A DNA stretch of 64,000 nucleotides from JBEIHX01 sp040381075 (GCA_040381075.1 JBEIHX010000005.1:62001-126000), one strand, 5' to 3'; counted from the stretch's first letter, positions 27,340 to 35,899 are shown. Numbers and translations: made by a program. The notes: generated by a model from the sequence alone, not told the origin.

Positions 27340-27441
27340 CGCCGTCAAGCTAGCCCATGACGGACGCAGGGCAAGCCGCCTGCCGCCGCACGGCGGGCTG
27401 CGCCAGGCGGTGCGACGCCTGCGCCTGGACAGGAGCATCGG

Positions 27442-28272
27442 ATGAGCGTGAACGCAGACCAGATCGCCTATTGGAACGCACTTGCCGGAGCGACCTGGGC
27501 GCAGTTGCAGGACAGGCTCGACCGCCAGCTCGCGCCCCTCGGCGACGCGGCTCTGGTCGCCCTTGCCGCCGCCCCAGGCGAGAGCATCATCGATGTCGGG
27601 TGCGGCTGTGGGGCGAGCACGCTTGATCTGGCGCAGGCGGTCTCTCCCGGCGGCCATGTTCTGGGGATTGATGTCTCAGCGCCGATGCTCGCGGTTGCGC
27701 GCGCGCGTCTGGAGGGTCTCGCCACTGCGACCATCCTGCAGGCGGACGCCCAGAGCCATGACTTTACGCCCGCAGCTGCGGACGGCGTGTACTCGCGTTT
27801 CGGCGTGATGTTCTTTGACGACCCGCAGGCTGCGTTCGCCAATCTGCGACGGGCCCTCAAACCTGGCGGGCGTCTCGCCTTCGTGTGCTGGCGCCCGCTC
27901 AGCCAGAACGCCTGGATGGCTGCGCCGCTCGCGGCGGCGTGCGCTGCGCTTGGCGAAACGCCCCCGGCTGGCGACCCCGATGCGCCGGGGCCTTTCGCGT
28001 TCGCTGATCCGCAGCGCGTGCGCACCATTCTGGCGGGCGCGGGTTTTGTTGACGTCGCCGTCGACGCCCATGACACGCCCATCAATGGCGGCGATCTCGA
28101 CGACGCCGTCGCCATGGCCTTCAGGGTCGGACCACTGGGCGCCCTGGTGCGCGAGCAGCCGCACAAGGCTGAGCCGGCGCGCGCCGCAGTGCGCGCCGCC
28201 CTCGCCGCCTTTGAGACGCCGGCCGGCGTGCTGACGCCAGCGGCGGTGTGGATTGTCAGCGCCCGCGGCTAA
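27442..28272 (+). CDS. Class I SAM-dependent methyltransferase
   Basis: The 276-residue protein has methyltransferase motif I IDVGCGCGASTLDLA near residues 50-64, the acidic motif II (HVLGIDVSAPML), QADAQSHDF and LRRALKPGGRLAFVCWRP (motif post-II). AGGAG lies 7 bases before the ATG. It opens with DQIAYWNALAGATW, seen in many small-molecule methyltransferases. The substrate is unknown. Its stop is 9 bases from the end of the transporter pseudogene. Confidence 0.88.
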   Translation: MSVNADQIAYWNALAGATWAQLQDRLDRQLAPLGDAALVALAAAPGESIIDVGCGCGASTLDLAQAVSPGGHVLGIDVSAPMLAVARARLEGLATATILQADAQSHDFTPAAADGVYSRFGVMFFDDPQAAFANLRRALKPGGRLAFVCWRPLSQNAWMAAPLAAACAALGETPPAGDPDAPGPFAFADPQRVRTILAGAGFVDVAVDAHDTPINGGDLDDAVAMAFRVGPLGALVREQPHKAEPARAAVRAALAAFETPAGVLTPAAVWIVSARG

Positions 28273-28281
28273 GGTCTGCGC

Positions 28282-28972
28282 TCAGGCCCTGGCGGCGGCG
28301 CGGCGATGGGCAAGTTCACGCACATTGCCCTCATGGTCAGATCGATCAATCCTGTAGAAGGCGATCGCCGCCATCATCGCGAGCCACAGGGACAGCACCG
28401 CCGGGACATAGAGCGCGCCCAGGCGCCAGATGGCTTCGGGCGGCGTTTCGGAAGGCGCAGCGCCGGTCTTGATGCCCGCAACGGCCAGAACGAACGCGGC
28501 GGCGCTCACGCCGATCCCGCTCACCAGTTTGCGGATGAAGCTGTTGGCGGCGAAGAAGACGCCCTCCGAGCGTCGTCCGGTCTTGAGTTCGGACTGCTCC
28601 ACCAGATCGGCGATCATGGCTGCGGTGAGCGTCTGTCTGGAAGCAGATGATGAGCCCGACGTCCACGACGGTGGCTGCGACATAGGCCCAGAACACCCAG
28701 CCCGCTTCGGCAGGCGACGGCAGAAGTCCCAGGAGACGCAGCACGATCGGCGCGGGCGCGCCCAGCACAGCGATCAGCCCGATGATCATCGCCCCACGCT
28801 TCTTGCCAAGCGCGCGCGTGATGATCGGGGCCATGACAGCGCCGATGACTGCAGACACAAACACGCCCAGCGTCAAAACGCCGATCTGGGCGGAAGCAAA
28901 CCCCCAGAAGAAGATGCTGAGGTAAAGGGTGAAAGCCGCCGACACACCGCTTGCGATGGCCCCGAAGATGGT
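28282..28972 (-). pseudogene. C-terminal half of a GPH/MelB-type MFS transporter, frameshifted
   Basis: Two minus-strand frames together encode the C-terminal six helices of a glycoside-pentoside-hexuronide (MFS_2) symporter: IFGAIASGVSAAFTLYLSIFFWGF, then VGLIICFQ in one frame, and TLTAAMIADLVEQSELKTG to the end in another. The break is a 4-base duplication: GTCTGTCT at 28631-28638 (AGACAGAC on the coding strand). Removing one AGAC restores CFQTLTAAMIADL. The missing N-terminal half lies on the same strand at 33221-34009, beyond the inserted DNA. The gene is dead in three separate ways. Confidence 0.9.
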
Positions 28973-29366
28973 CGGACAAACCATCGGGGAGTGCATAGCT
29001 GGTCGGGTTGCTGCGGGGCAGATAGCGCGGCGCGATGAGCGTTCGATCTTGAACGCCATTGCGGACGATGGCGGGCTGACCGGCGCTGAGCGTCAGGCAT
29101 TTCTCCGCGCCAACCGCGGGTCACGCGTTCGGGACATAGAAAAGGCGCGGTACGACGACGATGCCAGGGCTGTTCTCAGAGCACAGGATCGCGTGTTTGA
29201 GATTGCTGGCGGCGTTGGTTCGCTGCGCGATCAACTTGCAAGCGCCAGAAGCCTCCTCTCCGGTCGCGGCATATCTCTATCGCCGGTTGAAACCGCATCC
29301 ACCACGAGCTTCGCGACAGCAGATGCCGGCAGCGCACTCTCTGACGTTGTCGTTATGGGCCAGTAG
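28973..29366 (+). pseudogene. 5'-truncated remnant of an unknown protein
   Basis: The frame ending at 29366 reads sensible helical protein (RRDERSILNAIADDGG, RARYDD-like and RAQDRVFEIAGGVGSL segments), but its 5' part is antisense to the transporter, so the true N-terminus was lost at the insertion point. No family is recognised. Confidence 0.35.
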
Positions 29367-29401
29367 CTGCCACGGCTGAACGCTGCCCTTGGGTTCCAAA
29401 A

Positions 29402-29770
29402 GGCCGCTTCACCCGCGCGGGCTATTCGGAGGCTGTTGCCGGCGCCGGCAGTATCGGGGCGCCAGCGCTTGCTCAGTTGGCCATTGGCGGCGTGGGCGCC
29501 TTCACCGCCGTCGCGACCAAAGGCATCCAGATCGCCGCGAACTACATGAATGGACGCCGGTTCCAGGTGCAAGCGACCCAGGGGATACCTGCTCCGGTTG
29601 GGGTCGGCGAGAACTTCAGGCCCGTTTCGGCGCCCATCAATGGCCGGACGGTACTACGATCCCGGACGCGATGGATCGGCCGGTCTGCATGGTGGAATGT
29701 AACTGGTGCGACCGCCCCACCTGCCACGGACGGCGCCGCGCGCGCTCCCCTGCGCTTATCGACGTCGTGA
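29402..29770 (+). pseudogene. Remnant of an unknown Gly/Ala-rich protein
   Basis: The frame reads GYSEAVAGAGSIGAPALAQL, then IGGVGAFTAVATKGIQIAAN and YMNGRRFQVQATQG, which looks like real coding sequence with a hydrophobic Gly-rich segment. It then runs into meaningless text. It has no good start or ribosome site and probably derives from phage or conjugative DNA. Confidence 0.3.
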
Positions 29771-30208
29771 CTGTCCGGTGGGGATGACATGGTAGTGATG
29801 GCGGATCGCCAGGACGCTCTGCGGGCTGTCGTTCCACGCGTCCCGGATGAAGGCTTTTCCTTCCGGCCCTGGACGGGGAGGCCCGAGCATGGGCTTGACG
29901 CTGTCATCTTTGCAGGAGAGCAGGATGGGCAGCATGAGGCCATGCAGAGGATTGCTGATGGTCATCACTGTGTCCCATTCCGGGCGGGTGAGCGTGACAT
30001 AGGCGAGGAAGCCCTCGCACCAGTCGGAGGGCCAGATGTCCCCATTTCCGCGCCGCCGGTGGGCCGGCTTGGCTATGTCTTCCCCAAGCTCGTTGGAGAT
30101 CCGGTTGAAGCGGTCGCTCGCCGCCTTGATGGCGGCATAAGCCGGCGTCTCCACTTTGGCGATGTCTGCGCAGCGAGCATCGTCGCACGGGAAGCGGGGT
30201 CTCGTCAC
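29756..30208 (-). pseudogene. UPF0149/YecA-like C-terminal fragment fused downstream of an IS66 remnant
   Basis: The frame includes YAAIKAASDRFNRISNELGE and DWCEGFLAYVTLTRPEWD, followed by LMLPILLSCKDD. This resembles the core of UPF0149 (YecA-like) proteins, where W-C/A-E-G-F-L is conserved. The upstream end merges with the IS66 remnant in another frame, so the real N-terminus is missing. The 150-residue frame starts from a GTG inside the old transposase and may not be expressed. Confidence 0.4.
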
Positions 30209-30576
30209 AGAAGATCCGGTCTGCGGCGTGGATCGCCTTGAGTTGCCTTGTGTAGAGAGGTCTGAGCCACCAGGCGGCCTTCTTCATCCAGCGCGTCAGG
30301 GTTGACCGATCCAGCTTCAGACCCTGGCCGGCAAGCATGCTGGCCTGCCGGCTGAGCGGCATGAACCACGCGTACTTCCAGACCGCGACACTGGCGACCG
30401 CAGACGTCGACGCCATCCCGCCGTCGAACAGACGAAACCGTGCCGGATGCTGGAAGACGCCGGTCTCAAGAGGCCCGACAGGCGTATTTCGGCCGGATGG
30501 TGCGCAGGACCCGTACAATGGCGGGGACGATCTCCACTGCCTCGATCGTTTCCAGACCGATCCTGTGTGGGGTGAG
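30195..30576 (-). pseudogene. IS66-family transposase (TnpC) remnant
   Basis: Two frames hold pieces of an IS66 transposase. At about 30469-30561 is the zinc-finger region VEIVPAIVRVLRTIRPKYAC. At about 30195-30480, one frame over, is MLAGQGLKLDRSTLTRWMKK, then WWLRPLY and IHAADRIFCDETPLPV, leading to the start of the DDE catalytic part. A frameshift separates them, and both ends are truncated; no tnpA, tnpB or terminal inverted repeats were seen. Confidence 0.75.
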
Positions 30577-30785
30577 GCTCGGTTTCTTGATACAGCCTGG
30601 AGCGCTATTCCTTGGATGAACAGGAGTGGAGCATGGACAGCAAGAAGACGGGGTCTTTGGGCGCGACAGTGGCCCCGGTCCCGTCGGCGCGCGCTCATCA
30701 GGCAGGCGACGGTGGGGCCGTGGCCGGGCCGGCTGAACACGCAGCTTGAAAATCACCGCACCGGACAACCTCGTTGACAAACACC

Positions 30786-30983
30786 GGTCACGCCGAGCTG
30801 TCCACAACGGAGATATACACCCAGGTCTCGATCAAGAAGCTCAAGGCGGTCCATGAGGCCACCCACCCGGCTGGGCTGCGTCGGCGCGGGGCTTTGGAGG
30901 AGGGCACGGGCGGCGGCGAGGACGCTGACAGCATGGCGGCCGAAGCGCTGTTGGCGGCGCTGGCGCGGGAAGAGGAGGTGTAG
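30786..30983 (+). pseudogene. C-terminal fragment of a tyrosine recombinase/integrase
   Basis: GHAELSTTEIYTQVSIKKLK, followed by AVHEATHPAG, is the end of a XerC/D-like phage integrase; the Tyr in EIYTQV is the catalytic nucleophile. The other catalytic residues (R...H-x-x-R) are absent, because only about 65 residues remain. The frame begins at 30774 with unrelated codons. It marks an old integration event. Confidence 0.75.
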
Positions 30984-31044
30984 GGATAAGCGCCAGGACG
31001 CTGCCCAAAAATGTTGAGTCCAGTGTCCACAGAAAGAAGGCGCA

Positions 31045-31073
31045 TTGACTACTGACAGGTTTGTATGTACAAA
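31045..31073 (+). promoter_or_regulatory. brnTA promoter with overlapping operator palindrome
   Basis: TTGACT (31045-31050) and TACAAA (31068-31073) are spaced 17 bases apart like -35 and -10 boxes. TTTGTA-TG-TACAAA (31060-31073) is a perfect inverted repeat covering the -10. BrnA antitoxins are known to repress their own operon, so this is the likely operator; binding is inference. Confidence 0.6.
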
Positions 31074-31094
31074 TCCGTATGTCAAGGGGCGCGC

Positions 31095-31382
31095 GTGCAG
31101 TTCGAATGGGATCCAACAAAGGCCAGGGTCAACCTCGCCAAGCACGGCGTGGATTTTGAAACTGCGTGTCGGGTATGGGATGACCCATTACATGTCATCC
31201 TTCCTGATCGTTTTGAAGATGGCGAAGAGCGATGGCACGCCATCGGAATGGTAGGGCCGGTGGTCCTTCTCATCGTTGTCCATAACTACCCCGATCCGGA
31301 GACAGACGGTCACGTCAGGATCATCGGGGCGCGAAAAACAACCCGGCAGGAAAGGAAGCTTTATGAGCAAGAAGGACTTTAG
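31095..31382 (+). CDS. brnT: BrnT-family ribonuclease toxin (DUF497)
   Basis: The 95-residue product begins with GTG at 31095 (AAGGGG upstream) as QFEWDPTKARVNLAKHGVDF, the standard BrnT opening, and continues with EERWHAIGMVG and VRIIGARKTTRQERKLYE, the family's C-terminal signature. BrnT is a RelE-like fold RNase that arrests growth until bound by BrnA. The frame could start upstream at 31065, but family alignment and the ribosome site favour 31095. It overlaps brnA by 20 bases. All family landmarks are intact inside otherwise decayed DNA. Confidence 0.92.
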   Translation: MQFEWDPTKARVNLAKHGVDFETACRVWDDPLHVILPDRFEDGEERWHAIGMVGPVVLLIVVHNYPDPETDGHVRIIGARKTTRQERKLYEQEGL

Positions 31383-31650
31383 CCCGAAAGAGCTGGAACA
31401 ACTTGCGAAATTGGCGGCGTTGCCCGACGATCAGATTGACACGGCCGACATTCCCGAAGCGCCTGTCGAGAATTGGATCTATGCGCATCGCGGAGAATTT
31501 TATCGGCCGCTGAAACAGCCGGTGACCATTCGCCTGGATGCGGATGTCCTCACCTGGTTTAAAGAGCACGCGGCCGACGGTGGCTATCAAACGGAAATCA
31601 ACCGGGTGCTTCGACTTCATGTTCTGGAGGCGGAAAAGCGCCGGGCATGA
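31363..31650 (+). CDS. brnA: BrnA-family antitoxin
   Basis: The 95-residue protein starts at ATG 31363 (GGAAG 5-6 bases before). Its C-terminal half, PVTIRLDADVLTWFKEHAAD, then GYQTEINRVLRLHVLEAEK, is the ribbon-helix-helix DNA-binding domain of BrnA (DUF4415). The N-terminal part should wrap the toxin. It forms a complex with BrnT and represses the operon, probably at the palindrome at 31060-31073. Confidence 0.92.
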   Translation: MSKKDFSPKELEQLAKLAALPDDQIDTADIPEAPVENWIYAHRGEFYRPLKQPVTIRLDADVLTWFKEHAADGGYQTEINRVLRLHVLEAEKRRA

Positions 31651-31690
31651 CGCTGCTCGAAACGAAGCTTTGGCGCCGCGAGGCGAGAAC

Positions 31691-32086
31691 ATGACCGCTG
31701 TTATCTCGAAAACGTGCAAGCTTGATGGCCGCTGGGTGATTGTGCATGTCGCCCCGGATGGAAGCGAGACGATCGTGATGCCGGAGCCCACGCGCGACAT
31801 GACCGACGAAGAAGTCCTCGCCGCCGCGCTGAGCGATCCGGACGCGCAGCCGCTCACGGATGAACTGGCGGCCAAACTCCAGCCGGTCGCTCGAGTGAAG
31901 ACGCTGCGCCGGGCGCTTGGCCTCACCCAAGAGGAATTCGCTGTCCGCCATTGTATCCCGCTTGGCGCCCTGCGCGATTGGGAGCAGGGCCGCGCCCGCC
32001 CCGACCAGCCGAACCGGGCCTATCTCAAGGTGATCGCGCACGACCCTGAAGGCGTGGCGCGCGCACTGGCGCCGCAGCGGGCGTGA
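31691..32086 (+). CDS. XRE-like helix-turn-helix regulator, third gene of the brnTA operon
   Basis: The 131-residue protein starts at ATG 31691 with GAGGCGAG upstream, 40 bases after brnA. Residues 1-65 form a small alpha/beta domain (DGRWVIVHVAPDGSETIVMP), and residues about 70-125 form an HTH (VKTLRRALGLTQEEFAVRHC, then LGALRDWEQGRARPDQPNRA) typical of HigA/XRE antitoxin-like proteins. It may add a second layer of control to the toxin operon or be the antitoxin of a lost system. No toxin partner of its own is next to it. Confidence 0.8.
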   Translation: MTAVISKTCKLDGRWVIVHVAPDGSETIVMPEPTRDMTDEEVLAAALSDPDAQPLTDELAAKLQPVARVKTLRRALGLTQEEFAVRHCIPLGALRDWEQGRARPDQPNRAYLKVIAHDPEGVARALAPQRA

Positions 32087-32088
32087 CC

Positions 32089-32283
32089 ATGGCCGATGAC
32101 GTCTCACCCCCGGCCGACACGGCGCCACACGCCGCACTTGCCGCCACCGCCCGCGCCGGACGTGGCTCCCGCTTTGACGACTTTTTGCGCGAGACCCGCG
32201 ATTATGTGGTAGTTACCGAGGCCGCCGTGCAGCGTGTCCGGGCATGGCTGCGTGCGAAAGCGGAAAAGGCCGAAGGCGGCTGA
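32089..32283 (+). CDS. Small hypothetical protein in the toxin-antitoxin operon
   Basis: A 64-residue frame starts at ATG 32089, two bases after the regulator's stop. It has an Ala/Pro-rich start and a charged helical C-terminal half (RFDDFLRETRDYVVVTEAAV and RVRAWLRAKAEKAEGG). Tight coupling suggests co-translation with the HTH gene. No family is recognised. Confidence 0.5.
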   Translation: MADDVSPPADTAPHAALAATARAGRGSRFDDFLRETRDYVVVTEAAVQRVRAWLRAKAEKAEGG

Positions 32284-32640
32284 GGAAACGCCAGGAACGC
32301 CCTCAGCGCCTTTCGCGCCCTTAACCCTGTCGTTGCCCTTGATCGCCGCCAATCTCTCTCCATCGCCGTCCCATCCCCCTTTGCATGGGGATTTGGCCGT
32401 GAGCCTTTCTCGGAGCCGCCTTCGCGCGCAAGACCAGGGCCGGGCTGCGTGCGCGGGCAAGGGCGCAGAGGCGCCAGCCGTCCCTTGCGCGCGTGCGCCG
32501 GCTGGCGCGATCCGCGGGCAAAGCAGGCGGCGGAGAAAAGGCGTCCAGCCTTTCTTGGTGAGCCTCGCAAGAAGAAAGCCCATAACCCGCTTAATCGCAT
32601 CCACACCGCCGGGGCGTCAGCATGTGCCTAAGGTCGCAAG
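32284..32640. other. Noncoding part of the island
   Basis: I see no supported gene here. Open frames on both strands are Arg/Pro/Ala-rich without domain features. Confidence 0.5.
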
Positions 32641-32790
32641 CCATTGCCTGCACCTGAAGGCGTTCGTCGGCCATCGCCTACATCTGAAGGCGCCGGCCAG
32701 CAGGTGCAGGCGGATGTCATCATTGGCTTGCCAGGGCTGACATCTGAAAACGTCCGCTTGCCAATGCAGGCAAACGTCAGCAGCCGCGCT
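32641..32790. repeat. Degenerate 30-bp periodic repeat, about 5 units
   Basis: The 12-mer CAYCTGAARRCG occurs at 32651, 32681 and 32741, exactly 30 and 60 bases apart. The unit starts (32641, 32671, 32701, 32731, 32761) mostly share CCA. The third and fifth units are eroded. It could be old plasmid iterons or a decayed repeat-protein gene. Confidence 0.6.
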
Positions 32791-32866
32791 CTCGCCCGCG
32801 AGGGGAGATCAACCAGACACACAGCATCGTGCGGCGCATGGGCCACTCTGTCTAAAGGCGTAGGAT

Positions 32867-32983
32867 AAAGTGGGCCACCCGGGGCGGATCGTGGGCCATG
32901 AAAAACCCAAGCCGCGCATGGGCGCGGCGACCGCGTGGGACACGCCCTTTATCTTGCTGAAAATCAGATTTGTGGCCCACTTT
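32867..32983. repeat. 117-bp segment bounded by 12-bp inverted repeats (MITE-like)
   Basis: AAAGTGGGCCAC at 32867-32878 is perfectly inverted as GTGGCCCACTTT at 32972-32983. No target duplication is visible. The rest of the gap to 33220 shows no gene. Confidence 0.6.
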
Positions 32984-33220
32984 GTTCCATGCCGCCTTTT
33001 TGTGTGATGGATGGACGAAGCGCGCCGATGTCGTCCCGCCCGCCGCCTGGCCGCCCACGCGAACGCCGTCACCCCGCAGATCGGCGTCCAAGGCGACCCC
33101 CGTGACACATTGACAACCCGCGTCAGGGCCGAAAAATCGGCGGGGATTTTTGGAGCCTCAACAAGCGAAGTCGTGCCAATGAGATAGGGCCAAAAACAGG
33201 GGCAGGTGCGGCAGACCGAT

Positions 33221-34009
33221 TATATTTGCAGCAAACAACGCCGCAAAGGAGCGGTTGGCGAGGGGTTCCAAAATTTCCCTGAAGATCTGGCCCGGCGTCA
33301 GCCGCCGCCTCGCCGGCGCTGGCGTCAGATGGGCGATGCGCCCATGCGTACCGAGCGCACTGACGAGGATCGCAGTAAAGATCATCCCTGCGGAGATCAG
33401 GCCGTAGAGCGCATAGGCGTCGCGGTTGAACTGACCGTTCGGGATGGCCGCAGTGGCCATGGCAGGAAAGATCGCCACGAACATCAGCACTGACATCAGG
33501 TTTCCGCCGGTCCAGCCGAAGTAATGACGATAGGCCATCAAGCATGACCGCCGGTCATAATCGCTGGTCAGTTCGGGAAGGAGTGCGGAACTCGGCGCCT
33601 CGCAGAACGTGATCGCGGTGCGGATGATCATCGCAAGCGTCGGAAGATACCAGAACAGTGCGCTCACCGACCAGTCTTGCGGGGGCGTCCACAACAGGAA
33701 GTAACTCACCGCCACAGGCAGCGCGGAGGCGTCCATGAAAGGATGACGCCGGCCCCAGCGGGACCTCAGATTGTCAGACCAATAGCCGACGACGGGGTCG
33801 CTGAGTGCGTCAAAGATCAGACACAGGGTGATGGCGAGGCCGACGAGGCGCGGGTCCAGACCGATGACCTGGCTTTAGAACAGAAGCAGGAAGTAGCCGA
33901 AGCCGTTGTCCTTGACGCCATACGCGACGGATCCAAAGCCATAGGCCAGTGTCGTCCCCAGGCCTGGCCCCGGCGAAGCCCCCGCACCACCGGACCGGAT
34001 CACACCCAT
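33221..34009 (-). pseudogene. N-terminal half of the split GPH/MelB-type MFS transporter, with a nonsense codon
   Basis: From ATG 34009 (GGGAGAGG upstream) the frame reads GLGTTLAYGFGSVAYGVKDN, then FGYFLLLF, followed by TAA at 33875-33877 where the family has FYSQ. The same frame continues SQVIGLDPRLVGLAITLCLI, then DPVVGYWSDNLRSRWGRRHP, the GPH signature, and helices up to NRSFAALFAA. It then meets the island. Hence there are three lesions in one gene: the nonsense codon, the 4.25-kb insertion and the AGAC duplication downstream. The GPH family usually symports sugars or glycosides. Confidence 0.9.
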
Positions 34010-34249
34010 GGGCCTCTCCCAGCCTGCTGCCGCCAGAACTGCTGCCGCCAGAAACCGCCATCGCCACACCCGGCTCGCGCCAGACGGCTGTCGCCGGCCA
34101 TGCGGTCGCCAGAACCCGATCGCCCACGCCTGCCATCCGCCACACTGGCCATCAGCCCGGCTTGCCGTCCCCCAGACCGTCATTTGCCCGGGCCTGCCAT
34201 CGGGCGGCGGCGTCCGTCGCCATGCGGCGCGCGTCGTGCATGAGGCGGT

Positions 34250-35848
34250 TTAGCGGGCGGCCGCGGCGAAGAGGGCCTTCGCCGCCGCATAGTCAGCCTT
34301 GCCGTTGGGCGCACGCGGCGCCTGTCCGGCGATCACGATACGGCGCGGCGCCTTGTAGGCCGCCAGCTTGGCGCGCACATGTGCGATCAGCTCGACTTCC
34401 TGGGCCGCAGCGCCGGCCTCCAGTCCGACAACGGCCGCCACACACTGGCCGAAGCGCGGATCGGGCGCACCGAACACCAGCGCATCGGCAACGGCGGGAT
34501 GCGACTTCAGCGCCTCCTCGACTTCTTCGGGATAGATCTTCTCGCCGCCGGAATTGATGCAATGGCTGCCGCGGCCAAGCAGACGGATCTGACCGTCAGC
34601 CTCCAGCGTGGCGTGATCGCCGCTGATCAGGTAACGCACGCCGTCGATCGTCACATAGGTGCGGGCGGTCTTCTCCGGGTCCTTGTAATAGCCAAGCGGA
34701 AGATTGCCCCATTTGGCGACGCGGCCGACTTCGCCGGACCCAGGCGTGACTGGAACATCTTCATCCGCCTTGAGAACAACCGTATTTGGCGCGTCGAAGC
34801 GCGCCTCGCGCGCGGAGGCTGCGCGCGTGGTGACAGACGCCCCAAGTCCGGTCGCTTCGGATGCGCCGAAGCTGTCAAACAGCATGGCGTCGGGCATGAA
34901 TTCAAGAAGACCCTGCTTGACCTCGGGGCTCCACATCATGCCGCTCGAAATGACGGTGTGCATCGCGGTCACATCATACCGGGCGCGATCAGCCCTCAGG
35001 GCGTCAAGCAGGGGCTTGGCGAAGGCGTCCCCGACGATCACAAGTCCGCCGCACCGCAGCTGCGTCATGACGTCGAGGGCGGCGGCGGGATCAAACTGCG
35101 GACTGCGGGTCAGCACGATCGGCGCGCCTTTGGAGAGCGCGCCAAAGCCGGTGAACATGCCGGTGCCATGCATCAGCGGCGGCGCGACATAGACAGGCGC
35201 GCGGCCTTCCTTGGAGCGGATCTGCGCGCACAGCGCCGCGATGGTCGCCGGCGGCTCCAACCCGATTGCGGGAGCACGGCCGAGCGCCTGCACCTCCCAC
35301 CAGACAGAGTGCGGCCACATCACGCCCTTGGGCATTCCTGTGGTTCCGCCGGTGTACAGAAGAAACAGGTCATCGCCAGAGCGTTCTATGGCGAGCGGAG
35401 CGCCCTCGCCTCCCGTCAGATCGTCCAGCGCGGCAAAACCGGGGATGCGGGCGTCAGCGCAGATCCACAGCTTGACGAGGGGCAGGCGGGGGACAAGGGC
35501 GGCGGCGATCTCCGCGAACGCCGCGTCGAAGACCACGGCCTCGCTGTCGGAGTTCTCCAGAAGATAGGCGACTTCCTCAGCACCATAGCGATAGTTCACG
35601 TTGACCGGGGCGACACGGGCCTTGAAGGCGGCGATCACCGAGATGACATAGCCAGGGCCATTGCGCATGTAGCAGGACAGCTTGGCCCCCGGCGCGAGAC
35701 CGGCTGCGACCAGCGCGCGGGCCAATGCGTTCGTGGCGTGATCGAGGGCGCCCCAGGTCGTTGTGGCGCCGTCGCAGTGGACGGCTGGGTCGCCGGGGTC
35801 GACAGCGCGCGCGACAGCATCGAACACGTCCCCATAATTGACGCCCAT
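34250..35848 (-). CDS. Acyl-CoA synthetase (AMP-forming)
   Basis: The 532-residue ANL-superfamily enzyme starts at ATG 35848 with GGGGAGAGACGAGG upstream. Its motifs are the P-loop-like FLLYTGGTTGMPKGVMW (A3) near residue 175, DSFGASEATGLG (A5 region), YLISGDHATLEADGQIRLLG (A7) with the hinge in GRGSHCINSGGEKIYPEEVE (A8), and the catalytic Lys in RAPNGKADYAAA (A10). It activates a carboxylic acid to its CoA thioester. The HSVWWEVQALGRAP segment resembles medium/long-chain or bile/sterol-side-chain ligases. It starts 51 bases from the divergent oxoprolinase. Confidence 0.92.
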   Translation of the reverse strand: MGVNYGDVFDAVARAVDPGDPAVHCDGATTTWGALDHATNALARALVAAGLAPGAKLSCYMRNGPGYVISVIAAFKARVAPVNVNYRYGAEEVAYLLENSDSEAVVFDAAFAEIAAALVPRLPLVKLWICADARIPGFAALDDLTGGEGAPLAIERSGDDLFLLYTGGTTGMPKGVMWPHSVWWEVQALGRAPAIGLEPPATIAALCAQIRSKEGRAPVYVAPPLMHGTGMFTGFGALSKGAPIVLTRSPQFDPAAALDVMTQLRCGGLVIVGDAFAKPLLDALRADRARYDVTAMHTVISSGMMWSPEVKQGLLEFMPDAMLFDSFGASEATGLGASVTTRAASAREARFDAPNTVVLKADEDVPVTPGSGEVGRVAKWGNLPLGYYKDPEKTARTYVTIDGVRYLISGDHATLEADGQIRLLGRGSHCINSGGEKIYPEEVEEALKSHPAVADALVFGAPDPRFGQCVAAVVGLEAGAAAQEVELIAHVRAKLAAYKAPRRIVIAGQAPRAPNGKADYAAAKALFAAAAR

Positions 35849-35899
35849 CCTCGTCTCTCCCCCTTTCGCTTCGCCGTGCATCGCGGCAGAAGTCGGTGC

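Larger units (their letters stand above)
28973..33220. mobile_element. Inserted, decayed mobile island splitting a transporter gene
   Basis: About 4.25 kb separates the two halves of one MFS gene, with the breakpoint between LFAA and IFGAI of the reconstructed protein. The insert carries unknown remnants, a UPF0149-like fragment, an IS66 transposase remnant, a tyrosine recombinase C-terminal fragment, brnT-brnA, an XRE regulator, a small open frame and about 0.9 kb of noncoding repeats. Parts, notably 31020-31680, look more AT-rich than the flanks. I saw no clear direct repeat at the edges, so the edges are accurate to about 10 bases and the insertion mechanism is unknown. Confidence 0.8.

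Noticed and set aside
30633..30749. 38-residue + strand frame from ATG 30633
   Set aside because: It has no good ribosome site or family match and lies next to IS66 remnants; probably chance.
34379..35899. Open + strand extension upstream of the oxoprolinase
   Set aside because: It is antisense to a clear acyl-CoA ligase and shows no family features; the oxoprolinase motifs begin just after ATG 35900.
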